DNA of 64,000 bases from Epiperipatus broadwayi (GCA_028023455.1 JAQFVV010012977.1:220001-284000); one strand, 5' to 3'; numbered from the stretch's first letter, positions 45,690 through 57,800 are shown. Numbers and translations are program-made. Notes: generated by a model from the letters alone, not told the origin.

Positions 45690-46255
45690 TAGGTATACGT
45701 GCAAGTACAATAAAAAGTTTTTTGCTAAAAAATGTTCAAAATAGAGTGGATAAATTGCATTTCTATAAGACATTACAGCAAAGTAAAGGAAATGGTCATT
45801 CATGATTTTCTTATGCTGCTCTTGAGACTAGGTTATTGATCGAATACAACTTTTGATTTTTCTATATACATGGCTTGCATACCACATTTATATGTATACA
45901 TTGAAACTTTCTTATTGACATAATTTTATCCTATCATTGATTTCTTTTGTATCCACTCTAATGTGTAAATAAAGTTTTAATTTTTGAAAGTAGACCATGT
46001 TAGTCAATTTAATATTTTATAGCTTTGTCTTCTAATTTCTTTAGCGGAAAACCTTTCTTTCTGTAACATTATGTGTAATTGTAGTTTTCCAATGTATTTA
46101 CTTTTTGCTCTATCTTTCCAATGGAACAATCAGTATGGTATCTATTTGCTTTGTTGTCTAATAAATAAGGGTGATACAAACTATATAGGCTGTACTTAAA
46201 ATAATGTTGTCATTTTCACATTATTTGGATTCTATTAATTTTAACATCTCTTTAA
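45690..46255. other. AT-rich DNA, no feature seen
   Basis: No gene or repeat supported. Confidence 0.35.
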
Positions 46256-46358
46256 ACAAATAACAGATATGTAAACAATGAGGATTGCCAATTCCTCTAC
46301 AAGCTTTATGATAAATACTTAGCCAGAGCCAGCACTTAAAATATCTCTGTCAGGAACC

Positions 46359-46412
46359 CCTCCCCAAACCCCTGACCATGGTTTCATGCTTTGGCATTCC
46401 TCAGAGAGGTGT
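46359..46412 (-). ncRNA. Hammerhead ribozyme-like motif (family D, left)
   Basis: Minus strand: CUGAGGA (46404-46398; N7 is G), stem II AUGC/GCAU with CAAA loop (46397-46386), GAAA (46385-46382), stem III ACC/GGU (3 bp) and predicted GUU cleavage triplet ending at 46367. Stem I is imperfect: pairs at positions 2, 4 and 5, a G-U at 3, and a U-U at 1. All core bases are present, so weak activity is possible. Confidence 0.65.
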
Positions 46413-46761
46413 CAGGGTAGGTTCAGACACTAGATCTAAAAACACCAATCCAAAGCCAAGCACTTATCTAAAAGTTATCTATAACTTACAAGCTTAAGAG
46501 ATAGGGTCATGTGATCTATTACTCTTATTTTGACTATTTATAGTCTCTGCCATAAGTCTTATGCAATTTTATATTGCTAAGACTACTAATATATAGTATG
46601 GCTGAAGATCTATCAGCCCCATATAGCTATTTGAGTTGGATAGCTGGGTTTGAAGACATGTGGATGTCTGAAAATTTCAGATTTTCCACTCAATAGATAA
46701 CTTTTAGATAAGTGCTTGGCTTTGGGTTGGTGTTTTTAGATCTAGTGTCTGAACCTACCCT

Positions 46762-46816
46762 GACACCTCTCTGAGGAGTGCCAATGCACAAAACCATGGT
46801 CAAGGGTTTGGGGAGG
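46762..46816 (+). ncRNA. Hammerhead-like motif (family D, right)
   Basis: CUGAGGA (46771-46777), stem II GUGC/GCAC with CAAU loop (46778-46789), AAAA in place of GAAA, stem III ACC/GGU and GUUU. Against the left copy, the closing stem II pair changed from A-U to G-C on both sides. Loss of G12 should abolish cleavage. Confidence 0.6.
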
Positions 46817-47069
46817 GGTTCCTGACAGAGATATTTTAAGTGCTGGCTCTGGCTAAGCATTTATCATAAAGCTTGTAGAGGAATTGGTAATCCTCATTGT
46901 TTATAACTTACAAGCTTAAGAGATAGGGTCATGTGATCTATGACTCTTATTTTGACTATTAACAGATATGTAATTCTGAAAATAGATAATTATATTCTTA
47001 TATATATATGCTATTAAATTATCCTATAATTTTAAAAAAAAAACTTTAAAAATTTCCCATTCACTGATT

Positions 47070-47140
47070 TTAAAGTAAATATACATATAAATTTCAAAGT
47101 AAATATACATATAAATCAAAGTAAATATACATATAAACTT
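47070..47140. repeat. Short tandem repeat, ~22-bp unit
   Basis: AAAGTAAATATACATATAAA occurs three times in succession. Confidence 0.85.
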
Positions 47141-47180
47141 AATAAATATCATCAAACCATTTAAACTCTAGTTTTTGCTA

Positions 47181-47205
47181 ATGTGATGTGATGTGATGTG
47201 ATGTA
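47181..47205. repeat. LINE 3' tail, 5-bp tandem repeat
   Basis: Five ATGTG units mark the likely 3' end of the minus-strand retrotransposon. Confidence 0.75.
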
Positions 47206-47299
47206 TTATGGCTTCTCCTTAAACGAAGTCAAGAATATCTCAGCAATTAAGCCCAGATAAACCTGTTAGCCACTTTCTTTTACATTCCCCACTCTAAAT

Positions 47300-50200
47300 T
47301 TACCCATAATCTGCTCTATCCCATTTCCACAACATAATTTTTGTCAACTCTATAACCTTTATATCTAAATCCCCCTTATCTTTTCCCAAACCTAGCATAA
47401 AAACCAATAATTCACTTTCTGTATAATCACTCTTTTCATATTTATTTTTCCACAACTTCATTATATGTACCCTTTCTGTTTTCAAACATTTACATTCAAT
47501 TAACAAATGCCTAATATTTTCAATTCCTTCCTTACATAATTTACAAAATAAATCACCCATATTTTTCCATTTACATGTATATTCTTTTGTAGCTAAAGAT
47601 CCCGTTCGAGCTTTAAACAATAAACTACTTTCCTTACTATTATCATATATTAACTCACACCTAATATTCTGTTTATTTCTATATATATTTAAACTCTTTT
47701 TACTCTCCATACTATTTCTCCATCTCTCTAACTCCCTATTCTTTATTAATAAATCTATTCTTTTATCCCATTCCTTACTACTATAACACTCAATAATCCT
47801 CTTAACACAATCATCCCATCTTTTGTACAAATATACTGATATAAATTCTTTATCCAAATCTTTTGCATAGCGCATTACCTTTCTCACCCATCTTGTTACC
47901 TGCCCTTTACTCATAACCCAATTAAATACTATTTTAGCTATTCTTTTATTATCCATAAACTGCAATCTACCAAACATTTTCATTTTACTTTTTGCATCTC
48001 TCATATGAAAACTTGACCATCCCATTTCTCCTTGAATTGCCTCCCTTGCTGTCCATACTTCTGCATCCAATGCATGTCTTCCTACTTCCCTTTGAGTTTT
48101 TTCTAAATAATCTAATATCTTTTTACTAACATATAATGCATCATTACCATATGTTAACCCTGCTACTGCAGACTCCTTTCCATATAATTCTAGCTACATC
48201 ATATTTATTATATGAAAATACTGTTAATTTCTTTATCAATCCCTTTTTTTTCTTTGCTTCATTTATCAATTTTTTTCTCCCATTCATCCAAATAATTTTT
48301 CTGATTACTTAAAATAATTCCCAAATAACTATATCTATTCACCACACTTAACTTAATATCTCCCAATAAAAATTCTACATCTTCTCTTTCCTCAGTATTA
48401 ACCATCATTATATTTGATTTTTCTTCACTAAATTTAATCCCCATCTCTTTACCCACCCTTGCACATGTCCTCAACATAACTTCCATATCTTCTCTTTTTT
48501 CTGCACACAAAAATATATCATCTGCAAAAAAAAGACCTGACAAAATAAATACTCCCTTACTACCTATTAACGGTATCTCTATCCCTCTTCCTAATCTTTC
48601 TATTGCTCTTTCCATTTCACTCAAATACAACACAAACAAAATAGGTGACATAGGGCATCCTTGCCTTAGTCCCACACCATTTTTAACTTTAATTGATTCT
48701 ATATTCTCTAATTGATATATATAATAATTATTTTCATATAATTTCTTAATAATATCTATTAAAGCTTCATCCATTCCCAAATTTGCTAAACTTATCCATA
48801 ATCTATTTCTATTTACTCTATCATATGCCTTCTCTATATCTATAAAACTCATATATAACTGTTTATCTGCATTCCTACTCATATCCATAAGTTGTGTAAC
48901 TACAAATAAACTATCTCCTATACGCCTATCTAATCTAAAACCTCCTTGCATTTCACCCACTATATTATTCCCTTCCATCCATTTTACAACTTTACTAGCC
49001 ACCATATACGAGAAAACTTTATATAAAACTGATGTTACCGCTATCGGTCTATAATTATTCAACTTTCTATGATCCTTACCCTTTCCTTTAAATAATAACC
49101 TTACTCTTGTATTACTCCAACTACTTGGGACAACTCTATTCTGTGCCATTTTATTAAAACAGGATAATAACTTTACTTTTGCCCTATATCCTAAATTTAT
49201 TACCATCTCTGCTGCCCATCCATCTAAACCTCTTGCCTTCCCACTTTTCAATTTCTTCTCTACCTCATTTAGTTCATTTTCTGAAAAACTAATATTCCCA
49301 TTACTATATTCTTTCATATTTTCTAATATTCTATCATTCACATTTAACATCTTTTCTATATTCATTACATAACTATTTAAGATTCTCTCTAAATCTTCTC
49401 TAGAACTACACTCAGTTCCCTCATCATCTAGTAATACTAACTCTCTCTCCCCTACATTTCTCCTTTTAATATAATTCCAAAATTTTTTACTTCCATCTCT
49501 TCCACTTTTATTAATATCCTCCAACAATTTACTATTCAATTTCATTCTCTCTCTATAAATATCTATTTTAGCCAACTTCTTCTTTTCTAAGTACTTTTCC
49601 CATTTAGCATTAATATCTTTTTCACTTTCCTTATTCTTAATAGCACACTTATATTCTCTACATGCTTCTTTCCTTTCTTTTACACTTTTACTAATTTTAA
49701 TTTTTTTATTACTTTTATTCTTTTCAATATTCTCACCTAAAACCCTATTTGCAACTTTTTCTACTTCCTTACACCAATCCTTATACTCATCCCCAACCCA
49801 CTCTTCCATTATTTCTTCAACTTGTATTTTATACTCTTCCAACTTATTCTTATCATTTACTCTCCATCCACATCTTTCACTATTATTTCTACTTTTATTT
49901 CTATTCTCCATCACATTACTAACCATTTCAATTACAATGAAATTATGATCACTAGTGCATACTTTTTCTTCATTATCAAATACCTTAATTTTCCGTATTT
50001 TATTTATTCCCTCTTTCTCTACCAATACATAATCTATTGTGTGAAATCGGAATATATTTCTGGACCATGTGTATTGTCCCTCATAAATATTTAATAAATT
50101 TCCAATACTCAAATTCACTTTCTGACAAAAATTCTTCAAAAGCTGTCCATTTTTATTATCTACATCATCAATTTCTTCAATATGTCCATTCATATCCCCT

Positions 50201-50770
50201 ATAACCATTATTCTCTTCCCCTTTTCTTTAAAACTTTGTATATCCTTAACTGAACATTCGTATATGTTACTATTCCACTCCAATATAATTTGACTATCTC
50301 CAGTAGCTATATAAACTATAGCCACCATCCATTCTTGTCTACCAACCTTATTTCAAACCACAAGTGTTCTTGACATTTAACAATATTTAAATATTTTTTT
50401 GATATAACACCTATACCACCACCCCTTTTTTCTTTTTCTTTTCTATTTATACCCTGCCATACCAACTGTTCCAAAATAGGTTCTTCTTCTTCTCTTAAAT
50501 GTGTTTCCACTACTGCTAATACCTCAAGCTCTTCATTTTCAATTGTTTTATTTAATTCCATCCACTTTTCTGGTTTCCTACCACCTTGCATATTCAAAAA
50601 CCCAATTTTAACAATTTCTTCTTTTCTAACTACTCTTTTATAAATTCTTTTAATTCTTTCTTCTCCATTACATTTATAAATTACTTTCTTACCATTAATT
50701 TTGCAAACCCATTCCTTCTCCATTACATTTATAAATTACTTTCTTACCATTAATTTTACAAACCCATTCC
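47300..50770 (-). pseudogene. ORF2: APE endonuclease, RT, C-C-H-C tail (broken)
   Basis: Three frames. First (50723-50316): endonuclease start with IGFLNMQGG and the catalytic-type ETH. Second (50328-48259, 689 aa): rest of the endonuclease (GDMNGH, TIDYVL, CTSDHN), then RT with NNYRPIAV, QGGFRLDRR, FIDIEKAYDRV (motif A Asp), QGCPMSPILF, FADD (motif C; both Asp kept), EKSNIMM and SYLGIIL. Third (48070-47300, 256 aa): C-terminal region with CKWKNMGDLFCKLC and IRHLLIEC, a C-C-H-C cluster that probably binds zinc or RNA. Frames 1 and 2 overlap by 13 bases, implying one small indel. Between frames 2 and 3 there is ~190 bp with stops. All catalytic motifs survive, so the copy is fairly young. At the start a 55-bp tandem duplication shifts the frame. 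Confidence 0.85.
50661..50770. repeat. 55-bp tandem duplication at ORF2 start
   Basis: Two copies of a 55-bp unit (50661-50715 and 50716-50770) differ at about one base. Both encode the MEKEWVCKINGKKVIYKCN start on the minus strand. Because 55 is not a multiple of three, reading from the first copy runs out of frame in the second. Confidence 0.9.
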
Positions 50771-50873
50771 TTCTCCATATCTATATTTATATCAAAATCA
50801 AATTCCTTTTGCTTACTTCTTATATTCCATCCATTCTTTTTAATAATATTACAATTTAAAAACCCACCCCCCT

Positions 50874-51792
50874 TTATAAGTTTCCCGAAAAAAATTCTTT
50901 ATAAATCAAACTCCCTAAAACTTCACTTCCTTGTTTTCCTAAATGCAACCCATCTTTACTATATAACTCTCTCTTTCCAATAAAACAATCCCACACATCC
51001 ACAAACATAACATTATTTCTCTCACACAATTTTTTCAATCTCTCATTTATAGAACATGCCCTATCTAACAAATAACTCTTGTCAAACCTTGGTAATAATC
51101 CAACTATTCCTACTCTTCCTTTAATCATAATCAAATTCCTAATCAAATCTACATAATCATCCATTATTCTCTCTGATGATTCTAATAAATTATTAGTCCC
51201 CACCATAACATATGCATCTCTACTACCTTGTTTTTTTAACTTTATCTGCTACATCCCTAATTCTAGCTCCAGGCAAACATACTCTTACATACCTACTTCT
51301 ATTTTCCCTTGCAATTATATCCCCACATTCTCTAATTAGTGAATCTCCTATCAATACTGTTTCATAATCTACTTTTTCTGCTCTATCTATAACATTTTCT
51401 AATACCTTCTGGTCCTCCTTATCTATTTCTTCCTTATCATTCCTACTCAATAATTCCTTTATCTCCTCACATTTTATCTCTAATGATTTTAATTTTACTT
51501 CTACATCCTTCAATTCTTCCTCTATCTTATTTATTCTTTGACTAATCATCTCCATTACACTATTACTTTCTCCACCCACTATTCTTCGACTATCTACACT
51601 TTGAAAACACTTTCTCACCTCTTTTATCATATTAATACACTGACTGCATAACCATAAACCATTTACATCCTTCCTAGTCTTATTTAAACATTTCAAGTGA
51701 TATACCCCATCACATATAGTACATTCTACAACAGCACGCTTAATTTCCTTTTCCCGATTATATAAACATTTTGAAATACAAATATAATCCAT
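50874..51792 (-). pseudogene. ORF1: PHD finger, coiled coil, SGNH esterase (frameshifted)
   Basis: The first frame (51792-51223, 189 aa) opens with a C4HC3 PHD-like finger (CISKC, then CTICDGVYHLKC, then WLCSQC), then a Lys/Glu-rich likely coiled coil (about residues 75-120), then the esterase block VLIGDSLIREC with the nucleophile Ser in GDS. The second frame (51206-50874, 110 aa) continues with the GTNN block and ends with DGLHLGKQG, which supplies the catalytic Asp-His pair. The break falls in a T run near 51230. PHD plus esterase ORF1 proteins are known from CR1-type LINEs; the finger and coiled coil are thought to aid RNP assembly, while the esterase's role is unsettled. The start is chosen at the only ATG preceding the finger. 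Confidence 0.85.
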
Positions 51793-52014
51793 TTTTTTTA
51801 TTTTACGTTTTTCGAACGTTATATTTTTCTTAAAAGTAAATCTTTTAATAACAAATTTACAAAAAAACTAATCAACAAAATAACTTTTAAAAATAAAAAA
51901 ATAATAATAATTCTATATATAAAATAACAATATATAAATAAAACAAAACAAAAAATAAATAATAACTTTTTAAAAAAATTTCTATATATAAATAACGTTT
52001 ATGTAAATACTACA

Positions 52015-52028
52015 CCGCCCTCTACTGA
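52015..52028 (-). promoter_or_regulatory. CTCF-like motif in LINE leader
   Basis: Minus strand TCAGTAGAGGGCGG, one mismatch from CCASYAGRKGGCRS. It is 5' of the retrotransposon's ORF1, in the probable leader. Confidence 0.4.
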
Positions 52029-52219
52029 CAGAACTTAAAACTAATATTTATATAATAGTATTGATATTTATACAATACTAATCATACATCATCTTTAATC
52101 ACTTTTATACAATACAATCAATAAAATTTATATCGACCAGCGATCTTCAATAGAACAACAACATTCAGGTATATACGATTATATAATTTTTATAAGAAAG
52201 GTAAAATACTAATAAATTG

Positions 52220-52320
52220 TTTTTTTTTTTTTTTTTCATATGTCATAGCATCGGCCGGGACGCGAACCCACAACTGTCTGCAACCGACTACTTGCTTGCA
52301 AGGTGGCTGCGATGACCCCT
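52220..52320 (-). mobile_element. tRNA-derived SINE, 5'-truncated
   Basis: Minus strand: B box GTGGGTTCGCGTCC intact; the A box is cut at GAGGGGTC. An 18-base T run on the plus strand is the A tail. Closest to the 39.6 kb copy. Confidence 0.8.
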
Positions 52321-52730
52321 CGTTTATAAAATGTATTTTTAGTGAATTCAAAAAGATCACTATAAAAATGCTCAAAGATGTGCCAATATTTACATTTTAT
52401 GGAAGACAACAGGAATTCAGGTTTGAAGATGAACTGAAGAGAGGGAATAAATTTCTTCTAAAATTTAAGCGAGCAGGACTTTATCTGTGAGATTTTTAAA
52501 TAATACTCCTAACAGGAAATATGTTGGAAAAAGAAATAATAGGGTTGATGGTTGGAAGCCTAAACAATTTAGGATGTGAAATTTTGAAGTTGCTTAAGTG
52601 AAATGCCCTTAATAACTTGCTGCAAATTTTTTTCTAAGAAGTTAGTAGATATAATTTTTAGTAAAGATAATAATGTCAGAAAAGTATATGGTTCTGGATA
52701 TGATTAGAAGAATAAGAAATGATTTTTAAA

Positions 52731-52828
<98 letters not shown>

Positions 52829-52893
52829 GGATGGATGGATGGATGGATGGATGGATGGATGGATGGATGGATGGATGGATGGATGGATAGATG

Positions 52894-52979
<86 letters not shown>
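52731..52979. repeat. Compound ATAG/ATGG microsatellite
   Basis: About 24 ATAG units, then about 15 ATGG units (52827-52886), then about 23 ATAG units. Frames through it are artefacts. Confidence 0.95.
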
Positions 52980-53221
52980 ATTTACAAAGTCATTTAATAA
53001 ATATTCTAGTTTTATCAATATGTATTTTTAGTACCTGGCCTTCACGTGAGATGAGCTATTAAAATAAAAGGGAAAACCATAAATGGGGATTAGTTCTTTG
53101 AAGTATCACTTTTGAATTTTCCCAGTGTATATAGACCAAGTACATGATTTGCCAATATTGAATTCAAACTTGTAATCTTGGGTAAATTTTGAAAAAAATT
53201 TCTATAGAGTGTCAGGATTAA

Positions 53222-53640
53222 TTAGGGAAAGATATAAACACAGATATGGCATCCATATAAAAGATCACTGAAATGTTGACAGGGAGAGAGACTATACATA
53301 AGTAACTGGTTTTTGATCTCATTAAGAAGCAGATTGATATAGATAGTAAATAGAGGAATGCTGAGTGGAGAACCTAATGATATTGAACAATGAGAGGCTA
53401 AGCCAGAAATAATTTTTAATTCAGTGTTATGTGCATTTATCACTTTGTTAGAAAGGTTTGTTATTGTATAGACAATTGCATGGTTAATACATTAATAAAG
53501 TAATCTATAGATACCATATCAAAATCAGTCTTATTAAGGGACTATATTTTTTTTCTTTAATTGAGTCAATAAGCAATTATTTTATCTAGCACCGTGTAGT
53601 ATTCAACCTGGTTTGAGATTAGCCTTTCTTCACATATTGA
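53222..53640 (-). pseudogene. Decayed RT fragment
   Basis: A minus-strand reading includes SLGSPLSIPLFTIYINLLLN near 53340, matching the RT motif Q-G-S-x-L-S-P-L-L-F-x-I-Y-I-N-D-L. Text near 53610 reads like Q-P-G-F-R. Frames are heavily broken. A different family from the 47-52 kb element. Confidence 0.45.
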
Positions 53641-53644
53641 ATTT

Positions 53645-56600
53645 TAGATAATATTAGTAATAGGAGTTGCGTAACTCTGTTTTTACATATTTATTCTAGA
53701 AGTTTTATTTCTAAGGGTGTTGCCATTGATATGGATCTAAAATATTTATGGCAGAATATATTTTACTATTATTTGGGGGCGAGAGTGGAGGTGGGTAGAA
53801 GAGATATTTGATAAATACTCTGTATTTTAAATACTTATTTAAATAAGCATTTGACCATATCAACTAAGTAGTTTTCTGTGAAATAGATTAGATGGGACTA
53901 TACAAAACAAGAGATCCCATGATTATGGAATAGAAGCTATTTTTGCTTTGAGTTTGTCTATTGTAATTATGTCTGTAATCTCCAGATATTAAAAAAGTTT
54001 GGGAAAGGGTTAAAAATTTGTTTGCTTTGAAGTAACTTTTTATAATGATTGACTAGGGGGCTAAACATATTATCCCCTGTAAAAAATGCATCATCTGTTT
54101 TAAGTGCTCTAACTATAAGAGTGGCCAAGGGTCCAATAAATATCATTCCTTGATTGCGTATGTTGTTTGTTGATGTGAATCCTATTTTTTGCTGCTAAAT
54201 ACTATCTGTGAGACTATATGTTTTTTAGTGCAAATATTCTTGTCAATTCTTTATTGGGTGATTTAGATTTATACATTTTAATGTATCTTATGTTCTACAG
54301 AAAGAGGGGGGGTTGTCATGAATGAGATGATATATGTGGAGGCAATTCAGATTCACATTGGATCAGGTATCATTTTATTGAGTTTGAATAAGGTAAATTG
54401 TCAAGAAAAAAAGTTGGAGATATTGTGAGACAATAATACATGGATGCTTTTGCCACACTTGTAAATTTTTTTTTTTATGAGTGGCTGAAATAAAGAATGA
54501 TCATCAATTCTAGGTGATCAGAGAAGGATCAGTTTTTAAATGATAGATTAATCATATGATGTAGCATTAGAGAGAATTAGCATAGATATACTAGTGATGT
54601 ATGTCTAACATTTTAGAATAATATCAAATTAAAAGGAAGGATGCCTTCAGTAAAGCCTATGAATTCATTATGAGATTAATGTGCTGGAAGTGAATAAAGA
54701 CATTAGGGTCAGTATCAATTTATTGATTAATTGTAGGGCAAGCAGGATATAGACAATGGCTATGTTCAGAACTATGACAGGGTGTGAATGTTTTAAAAGA
54801 TTTAAAAGAGTGAGTATTGGATATAAATACACCAGTGCCAACTGAAAGTGAGTTGGGGTTTGTAAAAAAGATTGAAAAGCCTTAATTATAAAAAAAAGTT
54901 GGATAGGTCAGTCTGTGAAGCAGTGTACATATTTGGTTTTAACCCAAGTAAGTGGAATTTGAGAATGTCAAACCATTTTGACAGCTGAATGATTTTATGG
55001 GAGTGGTTTTTCCCCTAATCTTAAATGCTCCAAACTTACATAGCATAAAGAATAATATAAAGAAAATATGTACCAAATGAAAGTAAGTTTAGTAATTATT
55101 TTATATCTGGTTTTCATTATGAATTGTTACTGCTAAAACATTACCAAAACATTATTTTCAGCTATTTCATCATGGCTTGAGTGCTTTGCTAAATGGGATC
55201 ACTTCTACAATGGCAGTTTGGTCATCCTCTGATGAAAGATCAAAGTCAGATTTCTGCACCCTGTTGAAAATGGTTAAATCTTATTAAGTTCAGCAATCAG
55301 TAAGGCATCATCCTTTGTAATAGGTTTGTCTGTCTTCTTTTGACACCACTTTTTGTATGGAGATCAGCCAGACTTTCATTTGAGAATGGAGTCATTATCT
55401 GTTTGTGAACATTTTATTGATAATGTTAATATATGAGATGGAAGGAGATCTGCTACTTATTACTATTTAATAGATTTGTGGTATAAAAGTGTCCTCATTA
55501 TTTTTAACAGAATGTGTAACAAGTTTGTCGTATGTTGTGGTATTGCCACTGACATGAATTTAATAGTGTACAAAAAACCCATTCATTGTATTTTGGGTGT
55601 CACGGGTGTGTACTTTTACATTGGAGCACGATGTATTGTAGTTGTAATCATGTCACATTATGTATATATTAGACATGAATAAGTATTAACAATATGTCCT
55701 CTCTGCTTACTGGAAATCATTGTGATCTCCATCCATTAAATTTTTAAAAACAGCATAGTCTACTAATTTGGTATTTGAATTGGTATACTGTTAGAAACAA
55801 TTTCTTTACGAAGCTTCACTGTAAATTCAAAACTTACTATAAACTGAATCTGTTGCCTTCTTTAGATATGTAGGTTAGAATCCTATTACAACTCCAAAGA
55901 ATTCTATTAATCTTTGAAAGTCATCTATATTGTTGCTTAAGTATGTATTTTTAAACAAATACCATCAGTCATATAATTTATTCGATATTGATTCGCATAA
56001 ATAAGTGCATATTTAATGAGAGTTTTAATTATTCTTTTGAATCTCCTATTTCTCTTTATTATAGATTTAAATTGGTATATATGTAGAATTGGCATACTCA
56101 GCAAAACACTAGAAAGCATTCTCCCAAAGCCTTTGGAAATCAGAACTGAGAACACTAGATATACATAATTGCAAGTATAATTGATCTTTCTGTAAAGAAG
56201 TTTTTAAAAGAGTCAAAAAGATATTTTTGGAATCATGATTACATTTTTTAATTTAACATTGATTTTTCCCTTTGTTTGTACTCATAATTCAAATTTGCAT
56301 ATGTCTGCCTATTTGCATAACAACTGGTTTCTTTGTTCTTTATAACCTAAAGCTGAGTACACTTTCAGTGAAGTTTACCATCATCACAGCTCTCTTAAAT
56401 TAAATATTGTTGTTGCTTTTATTGTTTGACATTCACTTTCAGTTTCTAAATAGCTCTATTGCTTCCTTAAGTTCCACCTGATTTTATTATTCTATCTTAT
56501 AGAGAATGTCATGCATTTTTTTAAAGCAAATAACTAATAATACAGTCAGTCATTGCTTCAAAGTCTAAAAAATGATCTGGGTTTCAGCAAGATTTATATC

Positions 56601-57390
56601 CCAGATCATATGAAGGATAGAATGAAGTACTAATTGGTATAATATGAAGCATTAATTTAACAAAATAATATCAATTTGAATTGCTTTTTTATAAGCAAAT
56701 ATGCAGACAGAAATATATTAGTCCTAAATTAAGTGAAAAACTATTTTTCCAGTGTGGCTGTATGTGTGACCAATTTTTTCATCTATAATTCTAAATATAA
56801 TCCAAAAATCACACCTTATTTCCCTTATTTGCAAAATGCTTTACAAGTGCAAAATGCCTTTTTCATTTTACAAATGCCATCTATTGATAGATTGAGAAAT
56901 TAATAGATAGTAGATAGTAATGCCTACTAAATTCCAAATTCAGGGCACTTGGTCCCGATCCAAGTTTCTCATTGATTGAACCATAGCCACAAGTTAGTCC
57001 GACTATAAGACAGCACTACTACATCTAACCGGTATATAGATTATTCAAATTACAAAAGAGAGTAACAGCAGAGTAGAAAAAAGAGAATTGGTAGATCTTT
57101 CCTTCTCTTTGATAATACATTAATTATGTCCATAAAACAATCTATAAATATTATCATCATACATCTTGTTAAAGTGCGTACCCATTTATATATATATATA
57201 AGCATGTGTGTATAAATACATAACATGTACATTTAATAATTAAGATTATATATTTTTATCATTTAATACCTATTATTCGTCATGGTTGTGTACAATGATA
57301 GAATAAGAAATTCAGAAGAAAGGTATTTGAATTACAGATCAAAAGAATCACTTTTGCATATACCCTTGAAAGTGATGGCATATATGCTTC
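53645..57390. other. AT-rich DNA, no gene supported
   Basis: It may hold the 5' part of the decayed LINE above, but no endonuclease motif is readable. TTTGCATA elements occur at 56295 and 56315. Nothing else supported. Confidence 0.35.
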
Positions 57391-57394
57391 CAAA

Positions 57395-57545
57395 ATTGGT
57401 TTGCATAGTAATGGTATATAATTGAATTGCCTATGAAATGCAAATCAAACGTAATCTAAAAGAAGTCACGCGTTATTTTTAGTATGTAATGTATCAATGA
57501 TTGACAACTGTAGCGGTATATGGAGGTATATAAATTGCCAGCCTC
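57395..57545 (+). promoter_or_regulatory. Octamer plus TATA-like cassette
   Basis: TTTGCATAG at about 57401, the octamer ATGCAAAT at about 57437, and GGTATATAAATTGCC at about 57524, followed by GCCTCCTCTC. The order matches the 35.4-35.5 kb cassette. No downstream exon or RNA gene is recognised. Confidence 0.3.
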
Positions 57546-57800
57546 CTCTCTTTTTATATATATAATATCTTGATGTTTAAGTGTAATCAATAATAAATCT
57601 TACATTTTATATAAATTTTGTACTTGATTTCATAATCTCATTATTATTTTTTCTTTCTCTAAATTATTACCCCACCCCCATGTATCTTCCTGCAAAATTA
57701 AATTTAAGAATACAAAACGACATTCTTAGAGACTGTTAACCAGTAACTATTTTCTCCCTCTGAAAATCTCACGTCTCAAAAAAAAAAAAATAACGTTTGC

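Larger units (their letters stand above)
46262..46978. repeat. ~700-bp family D fold-back
   Basis: Arms about 46274-46475 and 46690-46905 are inverted copies at high identity, starting ACAATGAGGATTGCC. A 14-bp direct repeat TAACAGATATGTAA brackets the whole at 46262-46275 and 46965-46978, a candidate target-site duplication. A ~56-bp direct repeat (starts ATAACTTACAAGCTTAAGAG at ~46483 and ~46906) lies inside the left spacer and outside the right arm. Each arm carries a hammerhead fold. Confidence 0.85.
47181..52030 (-). mobile_element. Nearly full-length non-LTR retrotransposon
   Basis: A ~4.85-kb minus-strand element. From its 5' end: a short leader with a CTCF-like motif (52015-52028), ORF1 (51792-50874), ORF2 (about 50770-47300), a ~115-bp 3' UTR, and a terminal short tandem repeat (ATGTG x5 on the plus strand, 47181-47205). 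ORF1 has a PHD-type finger and an SGNH esterase; ORF2 has an APE endonuclease, RT and a C-terminal C-C-H-C cluster. An esterase in ORF1 and a short tandem-repeat tail are established traits of CR1/L2-type LINEs, though the C-terminal cluster is more usual in other clades. Frameshifts break both ORFs. The exact 5' end and a target-site duplication are not found. Another copy fragment lies at 24.4 kb. Confidence 0.85.

Noticed and set aside
49822-50094. 90-aa plus-strand frame
   Set aside because: It is antisense to the endonuclease region of the minus-strand LINE ORF2.
52704-53018. 104-aa open frame of Ser-Ile-Tyr-Leu and Ser-Ile-His-Pro repeats
   Set aside because: It is the translation of the ATAG/ATGG microsatellite.
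55215-55260. CTCTGATGAAAGATC with a later GATTTC as a hammerhead
   Set aside because: No GAAA box in the right place and no stem I partner.
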